Shown: positions 1-6,240 of the stretch, one piece after another
Numbering within the stretch: position 1 is the stretch's first letter
How the letters are laid out: every line of letters starts with the position of its first letter
Assembly: GCA_023416895.1 (NCBI GenBank)
Contig: JAEZGQ010000020.1
Span: 1 to 13,105, forward strand
Reading direction: 5' to 3'
Source: Bacillota bacterium
Lineage (GTDB): Bacteria > Bacillota > Clostridia > Christensenellales > CAG-138
DNA length: 13,105 nucleotides
Position numbers and translations under genes: made by a program
Notes under the pieces: model-generated
The model's database searches: none
What the model was told of the DNA's origin: nothing
Seen by the model: only the letters and a program-made list of their open reading frames with translations

Positions 1-194
1 TCCCCGCCCGCAAAGAAAAGCGGCGTCACCACAAACGAATCCGTTGTAAAGGCGATCTTGCCCGCATTTATGTTCAGAACCGCCGCGTCTTCAAGCGCGT
101 CCAGCGTGGAATTTTTAAAGTGGCGCAAAAATACGGAACCGATCAGCTCTGTCATGAGCTTGCCGCCGCCGCCATGCGCGGTTGTGATTTTCAT
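1..194 (-). CDS. hypE: HypE, hydrogenase maturation carbamoyl dehydratase (5' part, runs off the window)
   Basis: Only the first 64 codons are in the window. HypE dehydrates the thiocarbamoyl group that HypF places on its C-terminal cysteine, giving the thiocyanate that becomes the cyanide ligands of the [NiFe] site. The N-terminus shows the family's glycine-rich stretch (His-7 followed by GGGGK) and the conserved TDSFVVTPLFFAGG segment (about residues 50-63) that leads into the ATP-binding part of the AIRS/PurM-like fold. The C-terminal catalytic cysteine lies outside the window. The ATG at 194 is set by a GGGAGGT ribosome binding site at 201-207, six bases away. It is the last visible hyp gene in the direction of transcription and is separated from hypD by an unusual 245-base spacer. 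Confidence 0.9.
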   Translation of the reverse strand, partial: MKITTAHGGGGKLMTELIGSVFLRHFKNSTLDALEDAAVLNINAGKIAFTTDSFVVTPLFFAGG

Positions 195-305
195 TTGCTT
201 ACCTCCCGAAAAACCGTTGCAAAGGGGAAACTGTTCGTATGGCTAAAATTGATACACATGTGTTCTGCCATGATGCCATGTATACCGTAGCCTTTTATAG
301 AATCC

Positions 306-338
306 GTAAAATCCGGCGGCATGTACGGCGGATTTTAC
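306..338. repeat. Inverted repeat, 10-bp perfect arms
   Basis: GTAAAATCCG at 306-315 is mirrored exactly by CGGATTTTAC at 329-338, with a 13-base loop. It has no U-tract and so is not a standard terminator. It is one of three hairpins packed into the hypD-hypE spacer. Confidence 0.75.
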
Positions 339-346
339 ACCTTGCT

Positions 347-382
347 GCAAGCGCCGACCGCGCCGCAGGCGCAGGGGCTTGC
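347..382. repeat. Inverted repeat with inner GC-rich stem
   Basis: GCAAGC at 347-352 pairs with GCTTGC at 377-382, and GCGCC (351-355) can pair with GGCGC (368-372) as an inner stem, with a bulge. On the plus strand a nine-T run follows at 392-400, nine bases after the stem, which is too far for a typical intrinsic terminator. No plus-strand gene upstream would need one. Confidence 0.5.
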
Positions 383-399
383 TGTAAAGCGTTTTTTTT

Positions 400-430
400 T
401 CGAGGATATGACCGTAGGGCATATCCTCGA
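400..430. repeat. Inverted repeat, 11-bp perfect arms, just after hypD
   Basis: TCGAGGATATG (400-410) is matched perfectly by CATATCCTCGA (420-430) around a 9-base loop. It begins nine bases beyond the hypD stop. On the hyp-coding strand it is followed by a run of A, not T, so it lacks the U-tract of an intrinsic terminator for hypD. Next to it, GGGCTT/AAGCCC arms also flank the hypD stop codon (435-456). Confidence 0.8.
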
Positions 431-439
431 CAGGGGGCT

Positions 440-1480
440 TTAGCCCTCTGAAGCCCATATTCCGCACGCACCTTCGGCCGATACCATGCACGGGCCGATT
501 GGCGTAGCAGGCGTGCAGCTTTTTTTAAAGTGCGGGCAGTCGCGAGGGGTCACCTTGCCCGCAATCACACCGCCGCAAAGGCAGCCTTTTTTCTCAGCGC
601 CCTCGGGAAGGCCGAAAGATCCCGCGTCAAACCGCGAAAAACGCGGGGCAATGTAATAGCCGGAGTCAGGTATGGTGCCAAGGCCCCGCCAAACCGAGGC
701 GTTTATGGCGAAGCATTCATCGATGAGCGAAAGCGCCTGCGGGTTGCCATCGGCGCTCACAACGCTTGGGTACAGGTTTCGCGCCTCGAAGGTACCGTGC
801 TTGATCTGCTGCAAAAGGTCATAAATGCCCGCGAGTACCTGCTCATAGTGGAAGCCCGCTACCGTAAGCGGCACGCGCCGCGACGCACAGAAGGGCTTGT
901 AAACATCGCTTCCCAAAATGGCGCTCACGTGCCCCGGGCCAAGGAAGCCCTGCACGTCCGTTTCGCCCGCGGTAAGCCAATAAAGCGCAGGCATGAGTGC
1001 CCTTACGGCGGTCAAGAGCCGCACGTTTTCAAGCTTCGCTTCCTCCATGCGTTTGAGCATAAGCGCGTAAATGGGGAGCGTCGTTTCAAAACCGACGGCG
1101 GCAAAAACAAACAGTGTTTCAGGCTCTTGCTGCGCCAAGGTGAGCACTTCAAGTGGGGAGTAGACGACCGTCACACGCGCGCCCTGCGCCTTTGCCTGCA
1201 TCAACGAAAGCTCACTGCCGGGCACCCGAATGAGGTCGCCGAACGCGCAAAGGCATACGCCCTTTTGAAGGCTCAACTCCACCGCGCGGTCGATGTAGCC
1301 CGCCGGGGTCACGCATACGGGGCAGCCCGGGCCGGAAATGAGCTTTACCTGCGGCGGCATAACCGAATGGATGCCGTATTGCACAATGCTCCTCGTGTGC
1401 GTGCCGCACACCTCCATGAGGCGCGCGCTCGGCCCATCGTACGCGCGTATGCGTGCGGCGAGAAGTTCCGCTTTATCCAT
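440..1480 (-). CDS. hypD: HypD, Fe-S scaffold for assembly of the Fe(CN)2CO unit
   Basis: 346 residues, the usual HypD length. HypD works with HypC as the scaffold on which iron receives its cyanide and carbonyl ligands before transfer to the hydrogenase large subunit. Visible signatures are MEVCGTHT with Cys-25, SGPGCPVCVTP with Cys-53 and Cys-56, GDLIRVPGS, GFETTLP, and a cysteine-rich C-terminus (Cys 300, 302, 315, 322, 331, 339) that fits the [4Fe-4S] ligands. The frame stays open for 39 codons further upstream, but that stretch lies inside hypC. The ATG at 1480 gives the normal N-terminus and overlaps the hypC end by 8 bases, which suggests translational coupling; the ribosome binding site (GGAAG) is weak. 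Confidence 0.95.
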   Translation of the reverse strand: MDKAELLAARIRAYDGPSARLMEVCGTHTRSIVQYGIHSVMPPQVKLISGPGCPVCVTPAGYIDRAVELSLQKGVCLCAFGDLIRVPGSELSLMQAKAQGARVTVVYSPLEVLTLAQQEPETLFVFAAVGFETTLPIYALMLKRMEEAKLENVRLLTAVRALMPALYWLTAGETDVQGFLGPGHVSAILGSDVYKPFCASRRVPLTVAGFHYEQVLAGIYDLLQQIKHGTFEARNLYPSVVSADGNPQALSLIDECFAINASVWRGLGTIPDSGYYIAPRFSRFDAGSFGLPEGAEKKGCLCGGVIAGKVTPRDCPHFKKSCTPATPIGPCMVSAEGACGIWASEG

Positions 1481-1691
1481 TGTATTCTTCCATCTGGCCA
1501 AACAGCTCGTCGAGCTCCTCGACCTCGCTTTTTTGTATGCGCGAAATGGCGCAGCCCGCATGCAAAAGCACGTAGTCGCCCACGTTCGCGTCCACAAGGG
1601 AAAGCTCCGCGCTCAAAAGGTTGCCGCGAACGTTCACCTTACCCTTGGTTCCTTCTTTTTCAACAACCATGCCCGCAACTGCAATACACAT
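1473..1691 (-). CDS. hypC: HypC/HybG-family hydrogenase maturation chaperone
   Basis: 72 residues, typical for HypC. It binds HypD, carries the iron unit and delivers it to the large-subunit precursor; the cysteine after the initiator Met is the essential ligand and is present (MCIAVAG). The usual signature is M-C-x-x-x-P; here position 6 is Ala instead of Pro. The middle shows the expected beta-barrel pattern ending in GDYVLLHAGCAISRI. A strong GGAGG site seven bases before the ATG sits over the end of hypF, two bases from the hypF stop, so the two are likely co-translated. The Pro-to-Ala change is the only oddity; the family call is firm because of size, N-terminal Cys and place between hypF and hypD. 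Confidence 0.93.
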   Translation of the reverse strand: MCIAVAGMVVEKEGTKGKVNVRGNLLSAELSLVDANVGDYVLLHAGCAISRIQKSEVEELDELFGQMEEYNG

Positions 1692-1693
1692 GA

Positions 1694-4003
1694 TTATTCC
1701 TCCTTTGATTTGAGAGATGCAAGCGCCGCGTACGCCTGGCCGAGCGGAATGCAGCCGTCACCCGCCGGGTACGCTTCATTGAGGTAAACAGAAAAACCTT
1801 CCCGCTCCAGCCACGGTACAAGAAGCTCCGTGAGAAGCCTGTTTTGAAACACGCCGCCCGAAAGTGCTATGGTGCGAACGCCCGTATTGTTGCGAATCGC
1901 CAAAAACATAGCGAGCGTAAGCGCGCACACCGTAAGGTGAAAGCGGTACGAAAGCTCCTCCTTTGGCGTGCCTTTCGCTTTCTCATCGCACAGTGCCCGA
2001 AGCGCGGGGGAAAGGTCGGCGACAAGACCTGTTTCGTTTTCCTCAAGCGTATAGGGTAGTGGCGTAGCTTCATGGCCTGTTTCCGATACATATTGCGCCG
2101 CCGTGTTTTCAAGCTCGATGGCGCTCTGACCGTCGTAGTCCGATTCGTGGCAGACGCCCAAAATGGAGCTTACCGCGTCGAACGCGCGCCCCATGCTGGA
2201 GGAGGGGATGGTGTTTACCTTCGCGTCAAGCGCCGCCTTTATAAGCGTTGCGTGCGCGCCGTAGGGGTGGGAAAGAGCCTCTTCCTCAAGCCCCGCGTCG
2301 AATAGGTAGCAAAGCGCGCTCTTCCAAGCCTGCCGCACGGAGTCATCGGAAGAAAAAAGCGTTACGGGCTTTAAATGCCCAATGCGCTCAAAATGCCCAT
2401 CTTTTACAAAAATGAACTCGCCGCCCCAAATCGTTCCGTCGGTGCCGTAGCCCGTACCGTCGAACGCCGCACCAAGTACGCTGCCTTTAAGCGCGTGCTC
2501 CGCCATCACCGAGGCGATGTGCGCAAAATGGTGTTGTACAAAAACAAGCGGCAGGCCGCGCTTTTTCGCGTAGCGCGTGGCCTCGTAAAGCGGGTGAAGG
2601 TCGCAGGCGACAAGTGCGGGCGCAATTTGAAGCGTTCGCTCCATGTCGGAAACCGCGCTTTCGTAAGCGGAAACCGCCTCTACGGTATCGAGTGCGCCCG
2701 CCTCCGCACTCACATATGCAAAGCTGTTTTGCGCCAAGCAAAACGCGCTTTTTTCCTGTGCACCCACGCACAAAACCGGCGGGAAACCATCTTCAAAGCC
2801 ATGAAGCGCCGTGGGGAAGGGCACGTACCCTCGCGCGCGGCGTATAAGCCGCGGCTTTTCAAGTACCACCGCCGCCACGGAATCGTCAAGCCGCCGCACG
2901 ATTTCTCGGTCGTTCCACAAAATTCCGAAAAGCTTATCGTTTTCCTTAAAAAACGCGAGCATTTCCGCATCATCTTTTATAATAGGTAACCCGCTTGGGT
3001 TGGCGCTGGTGAGAACCAAAGCACCCGTTTCCCTCAAAAGCAGGTGGTGAAGCGGGGTATAGGGCAAAAACGCGCCCATGAAGCGGCTGCTGCCGTACAC
3101 CGCTTTGGAAATAGGCGAGGGCTTTCTTTTTACAAGCACGATTGGGCGCTGCGGCGTTTGCAAAAGCTCCGCTTCTCGCTCGGTTATGGCGCAGTGTTCA
3201 CTTGCATGTTCGAGGGAGGGAAACATCACCGCAAAGGGTTTTTGCTCGCGTCCCTTGAGCGCACGAAGCGCCAAAACGCCTTCCTCGCGGTAGGGGCTGC
3301 ACGCAAGGTGGTAGCCGCCGATGCCCTTTACGGCTAAGATAGCGCCTTGCTTGAGCGTGGCCGCGGCGGCGCTTAGGGCATCGCTTCCTTTTATAGTATC
3401 ACCGCTCCGGTCGGTATAAAAAAGCGTGGGGCCGCAGCTGTTGCAGCACACCGTTTGCGCGTGAAACCTGCGGTCGAGCGGCTCCTTGTATTGCGTTTCA
3501 CAAAGCGTACACATGGGGAACACATCCATCGAGGTGCGAGAGCGGTCATAGGGGATTTTTTTTATGACGCTGTAGCGCGGCCCGCAGTTGGTGCAGCTGA
3601 TGAATGCGTTTTTATAACGCGGGTTGCCTTTTGTAAAAAGCTCGCTGAGGCAGTCGTCGCAAACGGCGATGTCGGGCGAGGGCATTACCGCGCCAGCGTC
3701 GCCTTCGTCGCTCGGCAAAATCACAAATGCGTTGTTTATAGGCGATTCGCAAGGGGAAAGCTTCACGTCCACGCTCGCGAGAAAACTGCCCGCCGGGCGG
3801 CGCGAAACAAGCTCGCTTTGAAATGCTTCAAGAGCGGCCTTAGTGCCTATAAGCTCAATGAGCACATGCCCGCTTTGGTTTTTTACAAAACCCGAAAGCC
3901 CGTGCTGTCGCGCGAGCCGTGCCACAAACGGGCGGAAGCCTACGCCCTGCACGATGCCCGAAATGTGCAAAATAGCCTGATAAATATCGTTGGTATGCAG
4001 CAT
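1694..4003 (-). CDS. hypF: HypF, carbamoyltransferase
   Basis: 769 residues from the chosen ATG, full length for the family. HypF makes the cyanide precursor from carbamoyl phosphate and ATP and passes the carbamoyl group to HypE. Domains in order: acylphosphatase-like with GIVQGVGFRPFV and its Arg-24; two zinc-finger pairs (Cys 115/118, 137/140, 165/168, 187/190); YrdC-like with KGIGGYHLAC and LTSANPSG (about 205-390); and a Kae1-like domain with HHFAH (491-495), FDGTGYGTDG and ALSGGVFQN near the end. All key motifs look intact. The start is uncertain: a GTG at 4042, two bases after the hypA stop, would add 13 residues but has no ribosome binding site; the ATG at 4003 has AAGGAG 16 bases upstream, which is rather far. 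Confidence 0.95.
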   Translation of the reverse strand: MLHTNDIYQAILHISGIVQGVGFRPFVARLARQHGLSGFVKNQSGHVLIELIGTKAALEAFQSELVSRRPAGSFLASVDVKLSPCESPINNAFVILPSDEGDAGAVMPSPDIAVCDDCLSELFTKGNPRYKNAFISCTNCGPRYSVIKKIPYDRSRTSMDVFPMCTLCETQYKEPLDRRFHAQTVCCNSCGPTLFYTDRSGDTIKGSDALSAAAATLKQGAILAVKGIGGYHLACSPYREEGVLALRALKGREQKPFAVMFPSLEHASEHCAITEREAELLQTPQRPIVLVKRKPSPISKAVYGSSRFMGAFLPYTPLHHLLLRETGALVLTSANPSGLPIIKDDAEMLAFFKENDKLFGILWNDREIVRRLDDSVAAVVLEKPRLIRRARGYVPFPTALHGFEDGFPPVLCVGAQEKSAFCLAQNSFAYVSAEAGALDTVEAVSAYESAVSDMERTLQIAPALVACDLHPLYEATRYAKKRGLPLVFVQHHFAHIASVMAEHALKGSVLGAAFDGTGYGTDGTIWGGEFIFVKDGHFERIGHLKPVTLFSSDDSVRQAWKSALCYLFDAGLEEEALSHPYGAHATLIKAALDAKVNTIPSSSMGRAFDAVSSILGVCHESDYDGQSAIELENTAAQYVSETGHEATPLPYTLEENETGLVADLSPALRALCDEKAKGTPKEELSYRFHLTVCALTLAMFLAIRNNTGVRTIALSGGVFQNRLLTELLVPWLEREGFSVYLNEAYPAGDGCIPLGQAYAALASLKSKEE

Positions 4004-4044
4004 GGTGCGGAGATGGTTGCTCCTTGTTCTTTCACGGTACACGG

Positions 4045-4407
4045 TTAAGGTGCGGGGTTTTCTTCTGTTTCAAGCTCGATGCTTTCCACAAAGCAATCGC
4101 TTCCCTTGCCCGTATGTGATCCTTCTGCCCCACACACGGGGCAGGAAAACGAAAAACGCGCGCGTTCAAATTCTTTTTGACAAGCCTCGCAAAAAAGCGT
4201 GGTGCACACGGTCGTCGCATTCAGTATTGCACCCTCGGCTACGGTGCCTTTTGCAAGAAGGTCGTAATAGGTTTGCACGCAATCGGGCATGATGCCCGAA
4301 TCCTCACCCACGGCGAGGTTCACCTTCAAAACGCGAAGGGCGTGTTCCTGCTTCGCTGCGTCGCATACGATGCGGACGATCTGTTGGGTGAGTGATAGTT
4401 CGTGCAA
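4045..4407 (-). CDS. hypA: HypA, nickel metallochaperone (TTG start)
   Basis: 120 residues. HypA supplies nickel to the large subunit after the iron unit is in place. Starting at TTG (4407) gives the obligatory N-terminus Met-His-2-Glu-3 (MHELSLTQQI), whose amino end and His-2 bind nickel. A GGAGG site lies seven bases upstream (4415-4419). An upstream ATG would add 13 residues and bury that motif. The zinc site is complete: Cys-73, Cys-76, Cys-89, Cys-92. It is the first gene of the hyp operon, with a good promoter at 4464-4492. The GTPase HypB, the usual partner of HypA, is not next to it. Confidence 0.95.
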   Translation of the reverse strand: MHELSLTQQIVRIVCDAAKQEHALRVLKVNLAVGEDSGIMPDCVQTYYDLLAKGTVAEGAILNATTVCTTLFCEACQKEFERARFSFSCPVCGAEGSHTGKGSDCFVESIELETEENPAP

Positions 4408-4463
4408 AATGAAGCCTCCGGCAGTTGCGGTTTCAATACCCCTCAAACGTGCGCTTTTTCTCC

Positions 4464-4492
4464 ATTATAAGCGCCTGTCTCGGCGCGTGCAA
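4464..4492 (-). promoter_or_regulatory. Sigma-A-type promoter of the hyp operon
   Basis: On the minus strand, TTGCAC (4492-4487) is followed after exactly 17 bases by a perfect TATAAT (4469-4464). Transcription would start near 4457, giving a leader of about 50 bases before the hypA TTG. The spacer contains a perfect inverted repeat, GCGCC-N6-GGCGC (4471-4486), which could be an operator between -35 and -10. Confidence 0.75.
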
Positions 4493-4573
4493 GAGCGGTA
4501 GGTATACGATAAGATTGTGAATAAAAATACAAACTTTTTTCCACAATATAGGAATATATCTCATGTGCAACCA

Positions 4574-4602
4574 TTGACGCTTTGGAATGTGCGCTATATA
4601 AT
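4574..4602 (+). promoter_or_regulatory. Sigma-A-type promoter of the hydrogenase operon
   Basis: TTGACG (4574-4579), a 17-base spacer, then a perfect TATAAT (4597-4602). Transcription would begin near 4609, leaving an untranslated leader of about 190 bases before the first gene. The two divergent promoters are about 80 bases apart in AT-rich DNA, so a single regulator could act on both operons. Confidence 0.8.
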
Positions 4603-4637
4603 TTCAGGTATAGTCCTGCCGGTATACGTGTATTTTA

Positions 4638-4666
4638 CCTGTTTCGGTACGATGTATCGAAACAGG
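4638..4666 (+). promoter_or_regulatory. Long palindrome / hairpin in the hydrogenase leader
   Basis: CCTGTTTCGGTAC (4638-4650) pairs with GTATCGAAACAGG (4654-4666) around a GAT loop: 13 pairs with one G-U. It lies about 30 bases after the predicted transcription start. No T run follows, so it is not an intrinsic terminator. It could be a DNA operator (half-site TGTTTCG) or a 5' mRNA stability hairpin. Function is not known from sequence. Confidence 0.65.
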
Positions 4667-4692
4667 GGGTCTGAAAAAATAAAAATACAGAA

Positions 4693-4710
4693 TTGTTTAT
4701 TATTTAACAA
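4693..4710. promoter_or_regulatory. Putative Rex operator (redox-sensing repressor site)
   Basis: TTGTTTATTATTTAACAA matches the clostridial Rex consensus TTGTTAANNNNTTAACAA at 13 of the 14 defined positions. Rex represses fermentative and hydrogen-related genes and leaves DNA when the NADH/NAD+ ratio rises. The site lies about 85 bases downstream of the predicted transcription start, so Rex would act as a roadblock, unless a second promoter exists nearby. The match is seen directly; Rex control is inference. Confidence 0.55.
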
Positions 4711-4713
4711 GTT

Positions 4714-4762
4714 CCGGCGCTGCGTGAAGGCCGGGCGGGTTGCTGTCCGCCTGGTGCTTTTT
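4714..4762 (+). terminator. Putative attenuator: antiterminator stem overlapping an intrinsic terminator
   Basis: GCCGGGCGG (4730-4738) pairs with CCGCCTGGT (4747-4755), a 9-bp GC-rich stem (two G-U) followed by five T at 4758-4762, as in an intrinsic terminator. An alternative stem, CCGGC (4714-4718) with GCCGG (4730-4734), uses the same bases and would exclude it. Lying between the promoter and the first hydrogenase gene, this would be an on/off switch for read-through. The T run is short. I do not recognise a known riboswitch here. Confidence 0.5.
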
Positions 4763-4800
4763 CGCGGAAGGCCCAATATCAATTTGGGAGCTAAGGTATC

Positions 4801-6240
4801 ATGAATAACGTTACCCTCTTGTCGCTCATCGTATTCGCTCCGCTTGCCGGCTCGTTTCTTTTGCCGCTTGCGGGCAAAGTGAGCAAGGTGCTTCGTAACG
4901 CTCTGGCGTTTTTGCTGGTGCTTACGCCGCTTGTTTTGAGCGCGCTGTGTATTCCCGCCGCGCTTAACGCTACGCCGTATTCGTTTAACATGCAGCTGCC
5001 GCTCGGGCTCAACTTTGGGTTCCATGCGGATGGGCTGGCGCTTTTCATGGCGGTCACGGCGTCGTTCCTCGGGCTTATAATCGTGCTATATTCCTACGGC
5101 TATATGGCGCACGCCGAGCATCAGGATGAGTTCTACCTGATGGTGGTGCTGTTCATCGGGGCGATGATGGGCATAACGCTCACCACAAGCCTCGTGTTTT
5201 TGTACCTTTTTTGGGAGATCTCGGCGCTTTGCTGCTGGAGGCTCATCGGCTTCTTCCGCGAGCGCGAGTATGTAAGGCGCGCCAATAAGGCGTTCCTCAT
5301 CACGGGCGCGGGCGCGCTTGTGATGCTTGCGGGCTTCCTTGTGATTTATGCCCAGTACGGCACGACAGACCTTCTTGCCCTTCGCGGCAAGGAAGTTTCA
5401 AACGTGGCGGTCACTCTGATTCTGTTCGGTATCTTCTCCAAGTCGGCAACGCTGCCGCTGCATTCGTGGATCGCGGACGCGGGCATTGCCCCAACGCCCG
5501 TTACGGCGCTTCTTCACGCGGCGGTGCTTGTGAAGATCGGCGTTTATGCGTTTGCGAGGCTGTTCCTTGTAACCTTTGAAATGGAAGCCTTCTGGCACAC
5601 GGCGGTTCCTGTGATTGCAGCCGTGAGCGCGCTTCTCTCGGCGGGCGCGGCCATTGCGGAAAATGACATCAAACGCGTGATCGCTTACTCCACGGTAAGC
5701 CAGCTCGCGTTCATCCTCTTGGGGCTTTCTGTTGGGAGCGAGCTTGCGGTTGCGGGCGGCATTCTCTACATTCTCATGCACGGCATAGCAAAGGGCGGGC
5801 TGTTCCTTTGCGCCGGCATCGTGGAGCATACCTGCCACACCAAAGACATTACAAAGCTTGGCGGGCTTTCAAAGACCATGCCCGTTACCGCTGCTTCCTT
5901 TTTCCTTTGCGCGCTGAGCGTCATGGGCGTTCCGCCCTTCGGCGGCTTTTTCAGCAAGGATATGGTCATCAACGGTGCGCTTCAAGCGGATCAGCCGTGG
6001 ATCGCTGCCGTGTTTGTGATCGGCGCGGTGATGACGCTCATCTATTTGCTTCGCGTGTTTGTAAAGGTGTTCCTCGGCGAGCCCAAGGCTGAAGTCCACA
6101 CGCACCCCGAGGGATCGCCCGTTATGGTGTTTACCGTGGGCCTCATGGCGGCGCTGTCGCTTGTGAGCGGGCTTTTGGTGAACTTTCCGGCTTCCATGGT
6201 CGGCACCATCGTGAAGCAGCTGACGGAGGTACTGCAATGA
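4801..6240 (+). CDS. Antiporter-like proton/ion-translocating membrane subunit (NuoM/MrpD-type)
   Basis: 479 residues, almost entirely hydrophobic, about 14 membrane helices expected for the family. It belongs to the NuoL/M/N-MrpA/D family that moves ions in complex I and group 4 hydrogenases. The channel charges are all present: Glu-139 in LFWEIS (TM5), Lys-214 in FSKSATLPLHSW (TM7), His-239 and Lys-245 in TM8, Lys-331 in HGIAKGG, and Lys-386/Asp-387 in GGFFSKD (TM12). It is the first gene after the long leader; the ATG at 4801 has GGGAG ten bases and TAAGG four bases upstream. Its stop overlaps the next start by 4 bases (ATGA). Whether it carries protons or sodium cannot be read from the sequence. 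Confidence 0.88.
   Translation: MNNVTLLSLIVFAPLAGSFLLPLAGKVSKVLRNALAFLLVLTPLVLSALCIPAALNATPYSFNMQLPLGLNFGFHADGLALFMAVTASFLGLIIVLYSYGYMAHAEHQDEFYLMVVLFIGAMMGITLTTSLVFLYLFWEISALCCWRLIGFFREREYVRRANKAFLITGAGALVMLAGFLVIYAQYGTTDLLALRGKEVSNVAVTLILFGIFSKSATLPLHSWIADAGIAPTPVTALLHAAVLVKIGVYAFARLFLVTFEMEAFWHTAVPVIAAVSALLSAGAAIAENDIKRVIAYSTVSQLAFILLGLSVGSELAVAGGILYILMHGIAKGGLFLCAGIVEHTCHTKDITKLGGLSKTMPVTAASFFLCALSVMGVPPFGGFFSKDMVINGALQADQPWIAAVFVIGAVMTLIYLLRVFVKVFLGEPKAEVHTHPEGSPVMVFTVGLMAALSLVSGLLVNFPASMVGTIVKQLTEVLQ

Larger units (their letters stand above)
195..439. other. Non-coding spacer between hypD and hypE, rich in inverted repeats
   Basis: No convincing protein lies here; the open frames lack family features and run into hypD. 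The spacer contains three clear inverted repeats (listed separately), a run of nine T on the plus strand at 392-400, and the hypE ribosome binding site at 201-207. Other gaps in this hyp cluster are 2 to 41 bases or overlaps, so a spacer this long stands out. I see no convincing minus-strand promoter for hypE in it. It may be a dispersed repeat that inserted within the operon, or an RNA processing or stability element; the sequence alone does not decide. Confidence 0.6.

Noticed and set aside
391..430. Intrinsic terminator after hypD
   Set aside because: The 11-bp hairpin is followed by A on the hyp strand; the T run lies on the wrong side, and no plus-strand gene ends here.
243..491. Minus-strand open frame of 82 codons in the hypD-hypE spacer
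   Set aside because: It overlaps the hypD end and spans the inverted repeats, and I recognise no protein family in it; more likely translated repeat DNA.
1481..1597. Upstream extension of hypD by 39 residues
   Set aside because: The added residues lie inside hypC in another frame and do not resemble HypD; the ATG at 1480 gives the normal family N-terminus.
530..1693. Long plus-strand open frame (387 codons) opposite hypD and hypC
   Set aside because: It is antisense to two firmly identified genes, is rich in Arg and His as expected from the opposite strand of GC-rich coding DNA, and has no family features.
4408..4446. Upstream ATG start for hypA adding 13 residues
   Set aside because: HypA needs the Met-His-Glu N-terminus, which only the TTG at 4407 supplies, and the ribosome binding site fits that TTG.
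4514..4547. Second Rex- or CRP-like site (ATTGTG ... CACAAT, 22 bases apart)
   Set aside because: Half-sites are short and the spacing fits neither family; weaker than the site at 4693-4710.
4501..4628. Repeated word GGTATACG at 4501 and 4621 (with GGTATA at 4607)
   Set aside because: Too short and partly self-palindromic; plausible by chance in AT-rich DNA.
4711..4775. Molybdenum/tungsten cofactor riboswitch
   Set aside because: GC-rich stems and GGAA/GGCC words are suggestive, but I could not lay the known conserved core onto the sequence; left as an unclassified structured leader.
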